Shown here in pieces: positions 7,366 through 16,140 of a stretch of 38,157 nt of DNA. Source of the DNA: Pusillimonas sp. UBA6240. GTDB taxonomy: Bacteria; Pseudomonadota; Gammaproteobacteria; Burkholderiales; Burkholderiaceae_B. The notes under the pieces are model-generated. The model did no database searches. It was given only the letters and a program-made list of their open reading frames with translations, and had not been told where the DNA came from. Numbering within the stretch: position 1 is the stretch's first letter; each line of letters starts with the position of its first letter. Where the stretch lies: assembly GCA_002441445.1 (NCBI GenBank), contig DJWC01000042.1, forward strand, positions 7,983 through 46,139, read 5' to 3'. Position numbers and translations under genes: made by a program.

Positions 7366-8807
7366 TGAAAAATGCTCCTCAATGCATACAAAGCAGCGCG
7401 CAGAACCTGGTCTGCGGAGAATGGGTCGATTCGCCTCAAACCTTTACGGTATTGAATAAATTCACCAACCAGGCGCTGGCAACCGTGTCCGCGGCAACGC
7501 GCGAACAAGTCCGGCAAGCAGTCGGCATGCTTCAAGAAGCAGCCGTGCAGGGCCCGCCTCCCCCTGCTGAACGCGCATCGGTGCTACGCTCGGCAGCCGC
7601 ACTGCTGCGTGAAAGGCGTGCAGCCTTCCTGGACGTCCTTGTAGCAGAAGCGGGGTTTACGCTGGTCGACGCTGAATCCGAAGTGGATCGCGCCGCAATC
7701 ACGCTGAATTTGTGCGCCGAAGAGGCTACTCGCCTGGTCGGCGAGGTGGTGCCCTTTGCCGCCAGTCCCGGCGCTCACAATCGGATAGGTTTTACACAGC
7801 GTTTCCCCATCGGAGTCGTGTGCGCAATCACCCCTTTCAATTCTCCGCTGAACACGGTGCTGCATAAGGTCGGCCCCGCCTTTGCCGCTGGCAATGCCGT
7901 GGCGCTGAAGCCTTCCTCTCTGACGCCGTTGACAGCAACGCTGCTGGGTCACCTGTTGTTGGATGCAGGCATGCCCTCCAACTTCCTGGCCATCCTGCAT
8001 GGCGACGGCAACACTTTGGGGCAATGGCTGCTGGAAGAAGAAGCCATAGGCTTCTATACATTCACAGGCAGCACCCGCGTAGGACGGGCCATTCAGCAGC
8101 GCGCCGGGCTGCGCCGCACCCAAATGGAGCTCGGCAGCATTGCCAGCACCATTGTCTGCGCCTCCGCGGACCAAGCCAAAGCGGCCGACCGGGTGGCCAA
8201 TGCCGCATTCCGTAAGGCCGGCCAGGTTTGCACATCGGTCCAAAGGCTGTATGTCCATGCCTCCATCGTCGAAGAGTTCCTGCCCAGGCTGATCGAAGCC
8301 GCCGGCAAGCTCAAAGCGGGCGATCCGACGGACCCGCGAACTCGCGTCGGCCCCTTGATCTCCGAAAAGGCCGCCATGCAGGCGGAAGAATGGATTGCCG
8401 ACGCCGTGAGCAAAGGCGCCAAACTGCTATGCGGCGGCCAGCGCACTGGTTCAGTGGTTGCTCCCGCGATTCTGACGGACGTGCCGCCAGCGGCAAAACT
8501 CTGGACTCAAGAGGCATTTGCGCCCGTACTCGCCCTTCAGCCCTTCGAAACGCTGGAAGCAGCGATTGCGGGAGCAAACGCTTCCCCTTATGGCCTATCC
8601 GCCGGCATATTCAGCTCGAACATCCACGAGTGCATGCATGCGGCAAAACACCTTCGCTTCGGCACTGTGCAAATCAATGAAAGCTCCAGCGCCCGCTCCG
8701 ACGTGATGCCCTTTGGCGGCGTCAAAGACAGCGGATTCGGCAAAGAGGGCCCATGGCATGCCATGCGTGAAATGACCGAAGAACGGCTGCTCATTTTCAA
8801 TCCCTGA
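7365..8807 (+). CDS. NAD(P)-dependent aldehyde dehydrogenase (lactaldehyde/glyceraldehyde type)
   Basis: Oxidises an aldehyde to the acid, 480 residues, full length. N159 (in TPFNSPL), E255 (in ELGS, where most relatives have ELGG) and catalytic C289 (in GQVCT) are present, as is FTGSTRVG. The sequence style (IGVVCAITPFNSPLNTVLHKVGP and GNAVALKPSS) resembles the lactaldehyde, sulfoacetaldehyde and phosphonoacetaldehyde dehydrogenase group. That group also contains CofA, the archaeal enzyme that makes lactate for F420. The ATG at 7365 has only a weak purine run upstream and overlaps an operator candidate. It is followed after 46 bases by the alcohol dehydrogenase gene, and both are probably controlled by the LacI protein. 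The substrate is unknown. A short-chain alcohol/aldehyde pathway or a role in precursor supply are both possible. Confidence 0.88.
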   Translation: MKNAPQCIQSSAQNLVCGEWVDSPQTFTVLNKFTNQALATVSAATREQVRQAVGMLQEAAVQGPPPPAERASVLRSAAALLRERRAAFLDVLVAEAGFTLVDAESEVDRAAITLNLCAEEATRLVGEVVPFAASPGAHNRIGFTQRFPIGVVCAITPFNSPLNTVLHKVGPAFAAGNAVALKPSSLTPLTATLLGHLLLDAGMPSNFLAILHGDGNTLGQWLLEEEAIGFYTFTGSTRVGRAIQQRAGLRRTQMELGSIASTIVCASADQAKAADRVANAAFRKAGQVCTSVQRLYVHASIVEEFLPRLIEAAGKLKAGDPTDPRTRVGPLISEKAAMQAEEWIADAVSKGAKLLCGGQRTGSVVAPAILTDVPPAAKLWTQEAFAPVLALQPFETLEAAIAGANASPYGLSAGIFSSNIHECMHAAKHLRFGTVQINESSSARSDVMPFGGVKDSGFGKEGPWHAMREMTEERLLIFNP

Positions 8808-8853
8808 GCCGGCCCCAAGGCCATCCTCCCATCAGCCCTATTTCTGGATCATC

Positions 8854-10035
8854 ATGTCTATTTCAGCTATATCTCACTATTTCTGCCCCACCCGGATTAC
8901 GATGGGTGCCGGTGCAAGCGTCCATCTGCAAAATATTTTGCGTGCCAACCCGGCCAAAGATATATTGCTCGTCGCCGACCGCGCGCTACTGAAAGGCCGC
9001 TTTTTCAAGCGGATCGAAGAAATCATAGCGCTGTCCGGAGCGGCATCCCATATTTTCTGCGAGATCGAGCCCGAACCCAGCGCGGAAACAGTGCACAAGG
9101 CATTCGACCTTCAGCAGTCAAGCGGCGCCACGCTGATCATCGCTGTCGGAGGCGGCAGCACCATGGACACCGCCAAGGCGGTCGGCATACTCGCCACGAA
9201 CGGCGGACGCATCGCCGACTATGAAGGCATAGAAAAATTTTCGATTCCGCCATTGCCCTTGATCGCCATACCCACCACGGCCGGCACGGGATCGGAAGTC
9301 TCGGGATCCTGCGTCATATCCGACACCCAGAGGCAACGAAAAATGTCCATCCGGCATGCCAGCCTGAATCCCGCGCGCTACGCCATTCTCGATCCCGAAG
9401 CCCTCGCCACGGCTCCGACGCATGTCATCGTCCATGCGGGCGTCGACGCTTTCGTACACGCTTTCGAGTCCTATATTTCGCTCCAGTCCAATGTTTTCAC
9501 AGACGCCCTGAACTTACATGCCATAGGGCTGATCCATGGCAATATCCGCCAATTGGCCGCCAATCCGGGCAATGCAGAGGCCGGGCTGGCGATGCTGGCC
9601 GGGTCGGCGCTCGCCGGCATGGCGTTTGGGCAAACAGGCCTGGGCAACGTCCACTGCATGGCGCGCTTTGTGGGGGCTCGTTTCCACCTGAGCCATGGCC
9701 TGTCGAATGCCATTTGCCTGCCGTTCGTCGCCCGCTTCAATATGCAGGCCAACCCGGCGAAGTTCGCACGCCTGGCGCAGGCGATGGACAAGGAAACCGC
9801 CAGATTGGGCCAGCGGGACGCCGCTCACGCCGCAATTGTGCTGATAAGAGAGATGTGTGATGATTTAGGGATACCCCGCAGTCTCGCCGCGGCGGGGGTG
9901 GACCGCGCCAGCTTGCCGGATATGGCCGACGCATGCTCGAAGGCCGGTTACGAAAAATGGAATCCAAGGTATACGAGGCGCGAGGATTTCGAACGACTTT
10001 TTGAAAGCGCCTACGCGGGAGACCACTCTGGCTGA
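8854..10035 (+). CDS. Iron-containing (group III) alcohol dehydrogenase
   Basis: NAD(P)-dependent alcohol dehydrogenase, 393 residues. The nucleotide-binding GGGSTMDTAK (from about residue 99) and PTTAGTGSEV are intact. The four metal ligands of the family are found as D198, H202, H267 and H281 (in DAFVH, NVHCMA and LSHGLSNA). The second histidine of the usual HxxxH motif, which sits in the active site but does not bind metal, is replaced by R271. This is unusual and may change substrate or cofactor handling. Paired with the preceding aldehyde dehydrogenase, it would supply the aldehyde from an alcohol or run in reverse. The LacI gene follows after 29 bases, so the three genes look like one operon. 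Confidence 0.88.
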   Translation: MSISAISHYFCPTRITMGAGASVHLQNILRANPAKDILLVADRALLKGRFFKRIEEIIALSGAASHIFCEIEPEPSAETVHKAFDLQQSSGATLIIAVGGGSTMDTAKAVGILATNGGRIADYEGIEKFSIPPLPLIAIPTTAGTGSEVSGSCVISDTQRQRKMSIRHASLNPARYAILDPEALATAPTHVIVHAGVDAFVHAFESYISLQSNVFTDALNLHAIGLIHGNIRQLAANPGNAEAGLAMLAGSALAGMAFGQTGLGNVHCMARFVGARFHLSHGLSNAICLPFVARFNMQANPAKFARLAQAMDKETARLGQRDAAHAAIVLIREMCDDLGIPRSLAAAGVDRASLPDMADACSKAGYEKWNPRYTRREDFERLFESAYAGDHSG

Positions 10036-10064
10036 TGCAGCCCGAAAATTGTTTGTAGATAGGT

Positions 10065-11141
10065 ATGAGCCCGGCCCATAAACAAGAGACCAAGCGTAAA
10101 CGCGTCACGGTCAAAGATGTCGCCCTAGAGGCGGGCGTAGCCATCGGCACAGTATCCAGGGTCGTCCGCCAACAAAGCAATGTTGCGCCGGATGTCCGGA
10201 AAAAAGTCGAGACGGCGATCCGCAAGCTTGGTTGGCAACCCAGCCTCGCGGCCCAAAGCATGCGCGGAGTCGCATCGCGCAGCATAGGCTTCATTTTCTC
10301 GGACATTCGCAATCCCCTGTACGCCGAAATGGCCAAAGGAGCCGAAGATCTGCTGGCGCAGCATGGCTACGTGCTCGTCGTGGCCAGCAGCGACGGCAGG
10401 CCGGAAGTCGAACAGGCGCTGATAGAGCGGTTTGCGCGCTGGAACGTGGAAGGGATGCTGTTTTCGATCGAAGACGAATCCCATCCCGGGCTGTCGCAGA
10501 CCTTGGCCAACATCAACTTCCCTTTCGTAATGGTCGAACGCGATCACCCGCTTGCGGATGCCGCGGTAGGCGCGGACCATTATCGCGGCACATTCCTGGC
10601 CACCGAACACCTATTGCTGCTGGGGCATCGGCGTATAGCCATGATCAGCGGGGGAAACCAGAAAACCAGGGTCAGTCGCGACCGCGTCGCGGCTTATCTT
10701 GCCGCACATGCTCAACAAGAGGTCGCGGTCGATGCATCCTTGCTGCGTCTTGACAGCTTCAGCCAAGATTACGGCTTTCGTGAGGCGCAGCGGCTGCTGA
10801 GCCAACCCGACCCGCCGAGCGCAATACTGGCGTTGGGAATGCGGCTACTGCCAGGCGTGCTTTCGGCTGTTCGCAGCAAAGGGGTCGCCATACCGGAAAA
10901 TTTGTCTCTGGTCGCTTCAAATGATAGCGATCTGGCGCAACTGGCGGTCCCGGACATCTCGGTGATCCGTTATGACCCCTATATCTTGGGCCGCGAAGCG
11001 GCGCAACTGCTCATGCAGAAATTGCTCAAAGGGGAAAACCTGAATCATTTGCGGGTGGAGACGCCTGCCGAATTCATCATGCGCAGCTCATGCTCGGTGC
11101 ACCACCCTTCCCGGCCGGCGGAATCAATACTTGGCGCCTAG
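10065..11141 (+). CDS. LacI-family transcriptional regulator
   Basis: A 358-residue repressor. The N-terminal helix-turn-helix is clear (about residues 14-38, TVKDVALEAGVAIGTVSRVV), then the hinge (LAAQSMRG), then a periplasmic-binding-protein-like sensor domain (SIGFIFSDIRNPLYAEMAKG, GHRRIAMISG and a C-terminal IRYDPYILGREAAQLLM). It probably controls the two dehydrogenase genes just upstream through the repeated ATAACGTTTCA sites. Its ligand is unknown. It ends tail-to-tail with the GntR gene, and the two coding regions overlap by 18 bases. Confidence 0.92.
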   Translation: MSPAHKQETKRKRVTVKDVALEAGVAIGTVSRVVRQQSNVAPDVRKKVETAIRKLGWQPSLAAQSMRGVASRSIGFIFSDIRNPLYAEMAKGAEDLLAQHGYVLVVASSDGRPEVEQALIERFARWNVEGMLFSIEDESHPGLSQTLANINFPFVMVERDHPLADAAVGADHYRGTFLATEHLLLLGHRRIAMISGGNQKTRVSRDRVAAYLAAHAQQEVAVDASLLRLDSFSQDYGFREAQRLLSQPDPPSAILALGMRLLPGVLSAVRSKGVAIPENLSLVASNDSDLAQLAVPDISVIRYDPYILGREAAQLLMQKLLKGENLNHLRVETPAEFIMRSSCSVHHPSRPAESILGA

Positions 11142-11840
11142 GTTGGCGATGACTTGCGTCAGCCGGGCGCTGAACGCGGCGGCAATCAACGCCCTGGCCA
11201 ATTTCTCGGCCAGTTCCCCATCGTGATTTTCAATGGCCTCGACAAGCGCCATGTGCTCTCGCATCCATTCTTCCGAAGAGCCTTTTTTCAATAAGGCCGT
11301 CTGACCCAGCAGCAGCATCGCCTCGTGCGTCGAGCGCAGCATCTTGAGCAAATAGCGGTTGTGCGAGCAACGATACAAAGTGCCATGGAACAGCTTATTG
11401 TTTTCCGCCAGATCCATGGGATCGGACAATTGCGCGTGCCGTTCCACGATCTTGCGCAGAATGGTTACCTCCACTTCGGACGCGTGCTGGGCCGCAAGCC
11501 GGGCTGCCGTCCCTTCGAGCACTTCGCGCATGGTGTAAAGTTCGGTGATCGCCCGATGGTCGAGTTCTCCGACCACCATCCCGCGCGACCCATCGCTTAC
11601 TACCAGACCTTGCTCTTCGAGCCGAGCCAGGGCTTCGCGGACGGGCGTACGGCTGACACCGATCTGCTTGGCCAGGTCGAGCTCGCGCAGGCGGGCGCCG
11701 CCCTTCAGTTCGCCGCGCTCGATGGCCCCGATCAAGATACGGTACACCCGCTCGCCACCCGGCAGGTCGTGCAGGCTGGCATCGTCCGCAGACAATGTTG
11801 AAGCGGCGGAATCAACGGATTTGTTACGTGTAGCCTTCAT
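11124..11840 (-). CDS. GntR-family regulator with FCD sensor domain
   Basis: A 238-residue regulator counted from the ATG at 11840. A GTG in the same frame at 11921 is possible, but the added residues look non-family. The winged helix-turn-helix (about 29-95) shows LRELDLAKQIGVSRTPVREALARLEEQGLV. The FCD sensor domain (about 100-225) shows YTMREVLEGTAARLAA and FHGTLY. Proteins of this type bind organic acids or CoA-pathway intermediates. The gene is transcribed in the same direction as fbiC-fno-cofD, 93 bases after cofD, and so probably belongs to or follows that operon. It is the best candidate for control of the divergent F420/catabolic operons. Confidence 0.88.
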   Translation of the reverse strand: MKATRNKSVDSAASTLSADDASLHDLPGGERVYRILIGAIERGELKGGARLRELDLAKQIGVSRTPVREALARLEEQGLVVSDGSRGMVVGELDHRAITELYTMREVLEGTAARLAAQHASEVEVTILRKIVERHAQLSDPMDLAENNKLFHGTLYRCSHNRYLLKMLRSTHEAMLLLGQTALLKKGSSEEWMREHMALVEAIENHDGELAEKLARALIAAAFSARLTQVIANLGAKY

Positions 11841-11933
11841 GTTAGTCAAGTATGGAGCGACTCTAATCACAGATTTGAAATGCCGCGGGGCTACCCAAGC
11901 AAGCTGATACGATAGGATCACCTCGCACGGATG

Positions 11934-12863
11934 CTAGTTTAGCGTACCGGCAAAGTCTAACACTTGGCGAGCCAGCATACCTCGCGCCTCGGCGTCGAGC
12001 ATGACAGTATCCGTCACGCAGGTTTTGATTCCCAAGTCCTCGATCTCGGGGCGGTAGCGCCTATCCTTTTGATCTATAACCAATCCATCGATCAGGCCGG
12101 CATAATAGCGGGCCACACTGACGGGGCTGACGGGAACTTCCAGCTCGCCCATGATTTTCGCCAGCGGCCCCTTGATGCTCGCTCCGCCGACAATAGGCGA
12201 TACCGCGACAGCAGGCACTGCGCGCTGCTTCAAAGCGGATCGCACGCCGTCCAATGCAATGATCGGGCCTATGCTCAGATAAGGGTTCGACGGGCAGATC
12301 ACAATCGCGTCCAGCGCCGGATTCTGTAGGCTTTGCACAAACGCGGCGCTGGGCGGCCCGCCGCTGTATTGCACGCCCGCCACACGCGGCCTGCATTGTT
12401 CCCGCACAAAATACTCCTGGAAAGGCAGGCGGCCCATGTCCGTGTCCACCCAGGTAGGAGCGGGCTGATCGCTCATGGGGAGGATCCCATGGCGAACGCC
12501 ATAAGCTTGACACAGACCATGGGTGGCCTTCGTCAGCGACGCCCCGCCATTCAGGCTCTGGGTGCGCAGCAGATGCGTCGCCAGATCCTTGTCACCCAGC
12601 TGGAACCACGCTCCCGCGCCCAACTGCTCGAGCGCCCGCATGCACTGCCACGACTCGCCGCGCAGACCCCACCCGCGTTCGGCATCGTTGCATCCCGCCA
12701 ACGCATACATTACCGAATCCAGATCCGGTGCGATATGCAAGCCATAAAGCCGGAAATCATCGCCCGTGTTCACGACCAATGCAAGCTGGTCGGGCTCGCG
12801 GCATGACGCCAGGCCCGATGCCAACCGGGCTCCTCCCACCCCTCCCGCCAAAGCCAGGATCAT
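11934..12863 (-). CDS. cofD: 2-phospho-L-lactate transferase (CofD)
   Basis: Transfers the (phospho)lactyl or related group from the GDP-activated precursor made by CofC to Fo, giving F420-0. It has 309 residues, the usual length. Marks are the glycine-rich N-terminus ALAGGVGGARL, the NTGDDF motif (about residues 32-37) followed by GLHIAPDLDSVMYALAG, SNPYLSIGPI, and DGLVIDQKD near the C-terminus. The start overlaps the fno stop by 4 bases (ATGA), which shows translational coupling within the operon. The family is essentially specific to F420 biosynthesis, so this is one of the strongest calls in the cluster. Confidence 0.95.
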   Translation of the reverse strand: MILALAGGVGGARLASGLASCREPDQLALVVNTGDDFRLYGLHIAPDLDSVMYALAGCNDAERGWGLRGESWQCMRALEQLGAGAWFQLGDKDLATHLLRTQSLNGGASLTKATHGLCQAYGVRHGILPMSDQPAPTWVDTDMGRLPFQEYFVREQCRPRVAGVQYSGGPPSAAFVQSLQNPALDAIVICPSNPYLSIGPIIALDGVRSALKQRAVPAVAVSPIVGGASIKGPLAKIMGELEVPVSPVSVARYYAGLIDGLVIDQKDRRYRPEIEDLGIKTCVTDTVMLDAEARGMLARQVLDFAGTLN

Positions 12864-13552
12864 GGCCGCCCGCCAAGGCCGTTCCCTGACGGGAGTCCGG
12901 TAATCCTTATTCCGGCCCCAGGCGATTTATAAGCCTTGTTTATCGAAATCAATAGCGAGGTCAGCGCTTCGCTCGCTGCGGAATTGCATATCGGGCCGGC
13001 GCTGATGCCGCGCATACCTATGCTTTGTATCAAACCGATGACCACGTTGCGCGATTCAGGATCGTCCCCGCAAACCAATACATCGCAGTCCACCTCTGTA
13101 TCCAGTGCCTTCAGGTGGTGTGCCGACACATTCTGAAAGGCCGAAACCACTTTGACATTTTCTCCTAGTTGCTCTTGCAGCGCTGCTACCGCCGAACCGG
13201 CCCCCGGCAACTGTACACGGCCGACTTTCGGGGGGACGAGCGGCACAGTGGCATCCACCAGGATCTTGGAGGCCAAGTGCGCCCGCAGCGGCAGTGCCGT
13301 AGCGGCTTGCGCAGCATAGGGTACCGTCAATACCACGATGTCCGCCAAGGCTGCCGCCTCTTCGTTCGTAGCGCCTTCTATATGGCGGTCTCCCAGCAGC
13401 GTAGAGAGCTGCGACGCGCCCTGGACGGCGCTTTCGCGGGATCTCGATCCGATAATCACACGATGGCCGGCCTTCGCCCATCGCAAGGCGAGCCCTCCGC
13501 CCTGCGCTCCCGTTCCTCCAAGGACAGCGATCGTATAAGTTGCAGCTTGCAT
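12860..13552 (-). CDS. fno: F420:NADPH oxidoreductase (Fno/NpdG)
   Basis: Exchanges hydride between NADPH and F420 and so recharges F420H2 for, or drains it from, the F420-dependent enzyme. It has 230 residues. The Rossmann motif reads LGGTGAQGGGLALRWAKAG (residues 11-29). The 2'-phosphate-recognising GSRSRES follows at 35-41, as in archaeal Fno. NASA-like C-terminal residues CNSAASEALTSLLISINKAYK fit the F420-binding side. There is no F420-dependent glucose-6-phosphate dehydrogenase in the window, so Fno is the only visible source of reduced cofactor. It lies between fbiC (22 bases upstream) and cofD (overlapping). Confidence 0.9.
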   Translation of the reverse strand: MQAATYTIAVLGGTGAQGGGLALRWAKAGHRVIIGSRSRESAVQGASQLSTLLGDRHIEGATNEEAAALADIVVLTVPYAAQAATALPLRAHLASKILVDATVPLVPPKVGRVQLPGAGSAVAALQEQLGENVKVVSAFQNVSAHHLKALDTEVDCDVLVCGDDPESRNVVIGLIQSIGMRGISAGPICNSAASEALTSLLISINKAYKSPGAGIRITGLPSGNGLGGRP

Positions 13553-13574
13553 CGAAAATACTCCAGTGTCGGCG

Positions 13575-15995
13575 TCAGGCGCCGATGGTTTGCGTAAGAT
13601 TGGCGTTCACGGGCCGCTTCCCGGCGGGGGTGAGAATCATGGGCTTCAACGCCGCCGCGCCGCGCGATGCCTGCACCAGATCCGGCGGGGGAACCCCATA
13701 AAGCGTCGTCCGCTGGCGCGCCTCGCGGCCTATCGATCCAATGATCGCTTCCATACGTTCCGGCCCCATCTCTTGCCCGTGCTCTGAACCGGCGGCGCTG
13801 GAAATGCTTTCGTTCATCAAGGTACCACCCAGATCATTGACCCCGGCCGATAAACAGGCGCGCACCCCTTTCTCGCCCAGTTTCACCCAGGAGACCTGGA
13901 TATTTGGAATGAGCGTATGGAATACCAGCCGCGACACCGCATGCATCAGCAGCGCTTCCCTGAACGTTGGGCCGCGCCTGGACTGCCCCCGGTAAAACAT
14001 CGGAGCTTCCATATGCACGAACGGTAACGGCACAAACTCGGTGATGCCGCCGGTCCGCTGCTGAAGGTCGCGCAAGGCCAACAAATGATGCGCCCAATGC
14101 TCGACACGCTCGACGTGGCCGAACATGATGGTCGATGTGGTGCGCAGGCCCACATGGTGCGCGGCTTCCAGCACATCGAGCCATTCCCGGGTGGTGAGCT
14201 TGTCCGGGCAGATGACACGGCGCACGTCGTCGCATAGAATTTCCGCCGCTGTTCCAGGCAGCGAGCCAAGCCCCGCGTCCTTCAGCTGTTGCAGAAATTG
14301 TGCGATGGAGATTCCCAAAGTCCGGGCGCCGTGCGTCACTTCCAATGGAGAAAAAGCATGGACGTGCAAACGTGGGGCGGCCGAGCGCACCGTGCGCAGC
14401 AATTCCAGATAAGTCTGCCCGGTATACCCGGGATGTATGCCCCCCTGCATGCACACTTCCGTCGCGCCCCGCGATAGCGCTTCCACCGCGCGCCGCGCTA
14501 CCTCCTCCAGCGCCAGGTCATAAGAAGCGCCGCGCAAGGCGTTGGAGCCCCGGCCTTTGGAAAAAGCGCAAAAACTGCAGCGGTACTGGCATACGTTGGT
14601 ATAGTTGATATTGCGCGTCACCACGTAACTGACGGTATCGCCGCAAACCTCTTGACGCAGCGCATCCGCGGCCTGGCATACCGCCTCCTGGTCGGCGCCG
14701 CGGGCGCTGAACAAAGCCATGATTTCAGGAACTGCCAGGCGTTCCCCGGACGATGCCCGGGCGATGGCTGCCTCCACCGCGGCAGCAGGCCTATGGAAGT
14801 GCGCCGGCCGCGGGAAACGCGGAATATCTACGCCGCCTATTCCCGGAGACCAAGTATCGGTCCGGGCATACCCATGCGTGTCGACGGCATGGAGCACGCG
14901 CGGCCTCAAGGCCGGGTCCAGCCACTTTTCCGAATTGAAAGCAAAAGCGGGATATACGGGCAGTCTTTCGACCAGCGCCTTTCCCATGGCTGCGGTCCGA
15001 TTGCGAAGGTCGTCCAGCAACGGCCACGGCGCTTCCGGGTTGACATGATCGATCGTCACGGGGGAAACGCCTCCCCAGTCATTGATACCGGCGGAGATCA
15101 GTTTCGGATATGCCTCCGGGGTCAAATTGGGCGGCGCCTGAATATTCATATCGGGACCGAAAATCAAGCGCGCGCAGGCAATAGTCCAAAGCAGATCCTC
15201 AAGGGCCGGCTCCGGATGCTTGGCCGCCTTGGTCCCCGCTTTTGCGCGGAAATTCTGAATGATGATTTCCTGGATATGGCCGTATGTTCTGTGCAGCGAC
15301 CTCAATTCCAGCAAGGATTGCAGACGCTCCATACGCGTTTCGCCGATCCCGATCAAGATGCCCGTGGTGAAAGGAACCCTCAGTTCCCCGGCTGCGCGTA
15401 TCGTTTCCAGCCGCAGCGCCGGAACTTTATCCGGCGACCCGTAGTGAACCTCGCCCTTCATGCAAAGCCTATCGGAGCTGCTTTCCAGCATGATGCCTTG
15501 CGACACTGACACGCCCCGAAGCATCTTGATTTCATCCGGGCTCAATATGCCGGGATTCACATGCGGCAACAGCGTGGTTTCACGCAAAACGGCTGCGCAA
15601 GCTTGCGCGAGATATCCGATCGTGCTTGCGCAGCCCATCCGGTCCAGGGCTTCGCGAGCCTGGCGGTACCTGAGCTCTGGCTGGTCTCCCAAAGTAAAAA
15701 GAGCTTCTGTGCACCCGGCGCGCTCGCCAGCGCGAGCAATATCCAGTACTTGATCGATGGACAAATACGCCGGGCGGCTTTGCCTTGGCACCTTCGCAAA
15801 AGTGCAGTAATGGCATACGTCCCGGCATAGCTGGGTAAGCGGGATAAAAACCTTGCGCGAATAGGACAACACATTGGCATGGCCGGCATCCCGGCATTGC
15901 CCCGCAAGCGCAATCAACTGCTCCACAGGGGTTCCTAGCAAGGTTTGCTCATCCCAGTCTGAGCTGGCTCCGGTGTTCATTTCAAATTTCTCCAT
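13575..15995 (-). CDS. fbiC: Fo synthase, fused CofG-CofH (FbiC type)
   Basis: Two-domain radical-SAM enzyme that builds the deazaflavin Fo from 5-amino-6-ribitylamino-uracil and tyrosine. It has 806 residues, close to actinobacterial FbiC. The CofG-like N-terminal half carries C57xxxC61xxC64 in SRKVFIPLTQLCRDVCHYC. The CofH-like C-terminal half carries C469xxxC473xxC476 in INYTNVCQYRCSFCAFSKGRG, and later MQGGIHP and INDLGG-type strings. The start may be ATG 15995 or ATG 15980. The latter has a better GGAG site 9 bases upstream and would lose five residues. It is the first gene of the minus-strand operon and is divergent from the thiolase-like gene. A fused Fo synthase points to acquisition from an actinobacterial-type lineage or a shared proteobacterial F420 lineage. 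Confidence 0.96.
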   Translation of the reverse strand: MEKFEMNTGASSDWDEQTLLGTPVEQLIALAGQCRDAGHANVLSYSRKVFIPLTQLCRDVCHYCTFAKVPRQSRPAYLSIDQVLDIARAGERAGCTEALFTLGDQPELRYRQAREALDRMGCASTIGYLAQACAAVLRETTLLPHVNPGILSPDEIKMLRGVSVSQGIMLESSSDRLCMKGEVHYGSPDKVPALRLETIRAAGELRVPFTTGILIGIGETRMERLQSLLELRSLHRTYGHIQEIIIQNFRAKAGTKAAKHPEPALEDLLWTIACARLIFGPDMNIQAPPNLTPEAYPKLISAGINDWGGVSPVTIDHVNPEAPWPLLDDLRNRTAAMGKALVERLPVYPAFAFNSEKWLDPALRPRVLHAVDTHGYARTDTWSPGIGGVDIPRFPRPAHFHRPAAAVEAAIARASSGERLAVPEIMALFSARGADQEAVCQAADALRQEVCGDTVSYVVTRNINYTNVCQYRCSFCAFSKGRGSNALRGASYDLALEEVARRAVEALSRGATEVCMQGGIHPGYTGQTYLELLRTVRSAAPRLHVHAFSPLEVTHGARTLGISIAQFLQQLKDAGLGSLPGTAAEILCDDVRRVICPDKLTTREWLDVLEAAHHVGLRTTSTIMFGHVERVEHWAHHLLALRDLQQRTGGITEFVPLPFVHMEAPMFYRGQSRRGPTFREALLMHAVSRLVFHTLIPNIQVSWVKLGEKGVRACLSAGVNDLGGTLMNESISSAAGSEHGQEMGPERMEAIIGSIGREARQRTTLYGVPPPDLVQASRGAAALKPMILTPAGKRPVNANLTQTIGA

Positions 15996-16140
15996 GGGTC
16001 CCTGCTGGCATACACCAAAAGACAGCCCTATAAACTAAATAAACCATTCGGATTCTGTTGTATACTTAGTTATCCAATAGAATAATTATGCACCATAAAG
16101 AACCATAAAGCCAGATACTTTTCCAGGAACTCATATCCTC
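15996..16140. promoter_or_regulatory. Divergent promoter region between the F420 operon and the CoA-pathway operon
   Basis: A 145-base AT-rich spacer that must drive fbiC leftward and the thiolase-like gene rightward. It contains GCATACACC at 16008-16016 (TGTATGC on the other strand) and TTGTATAC at 16058-16065, which contains the palindrome GTATAC. The same core recurs twice at the promoter of the LLM gene. TAGAAT (16078-16083) is a possible rightward -10, but its -35 (CTGTTG) is poor, which would suit an activated promoter. These are operator candidates for the GntR-type regulator. Confidence 0.5.
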
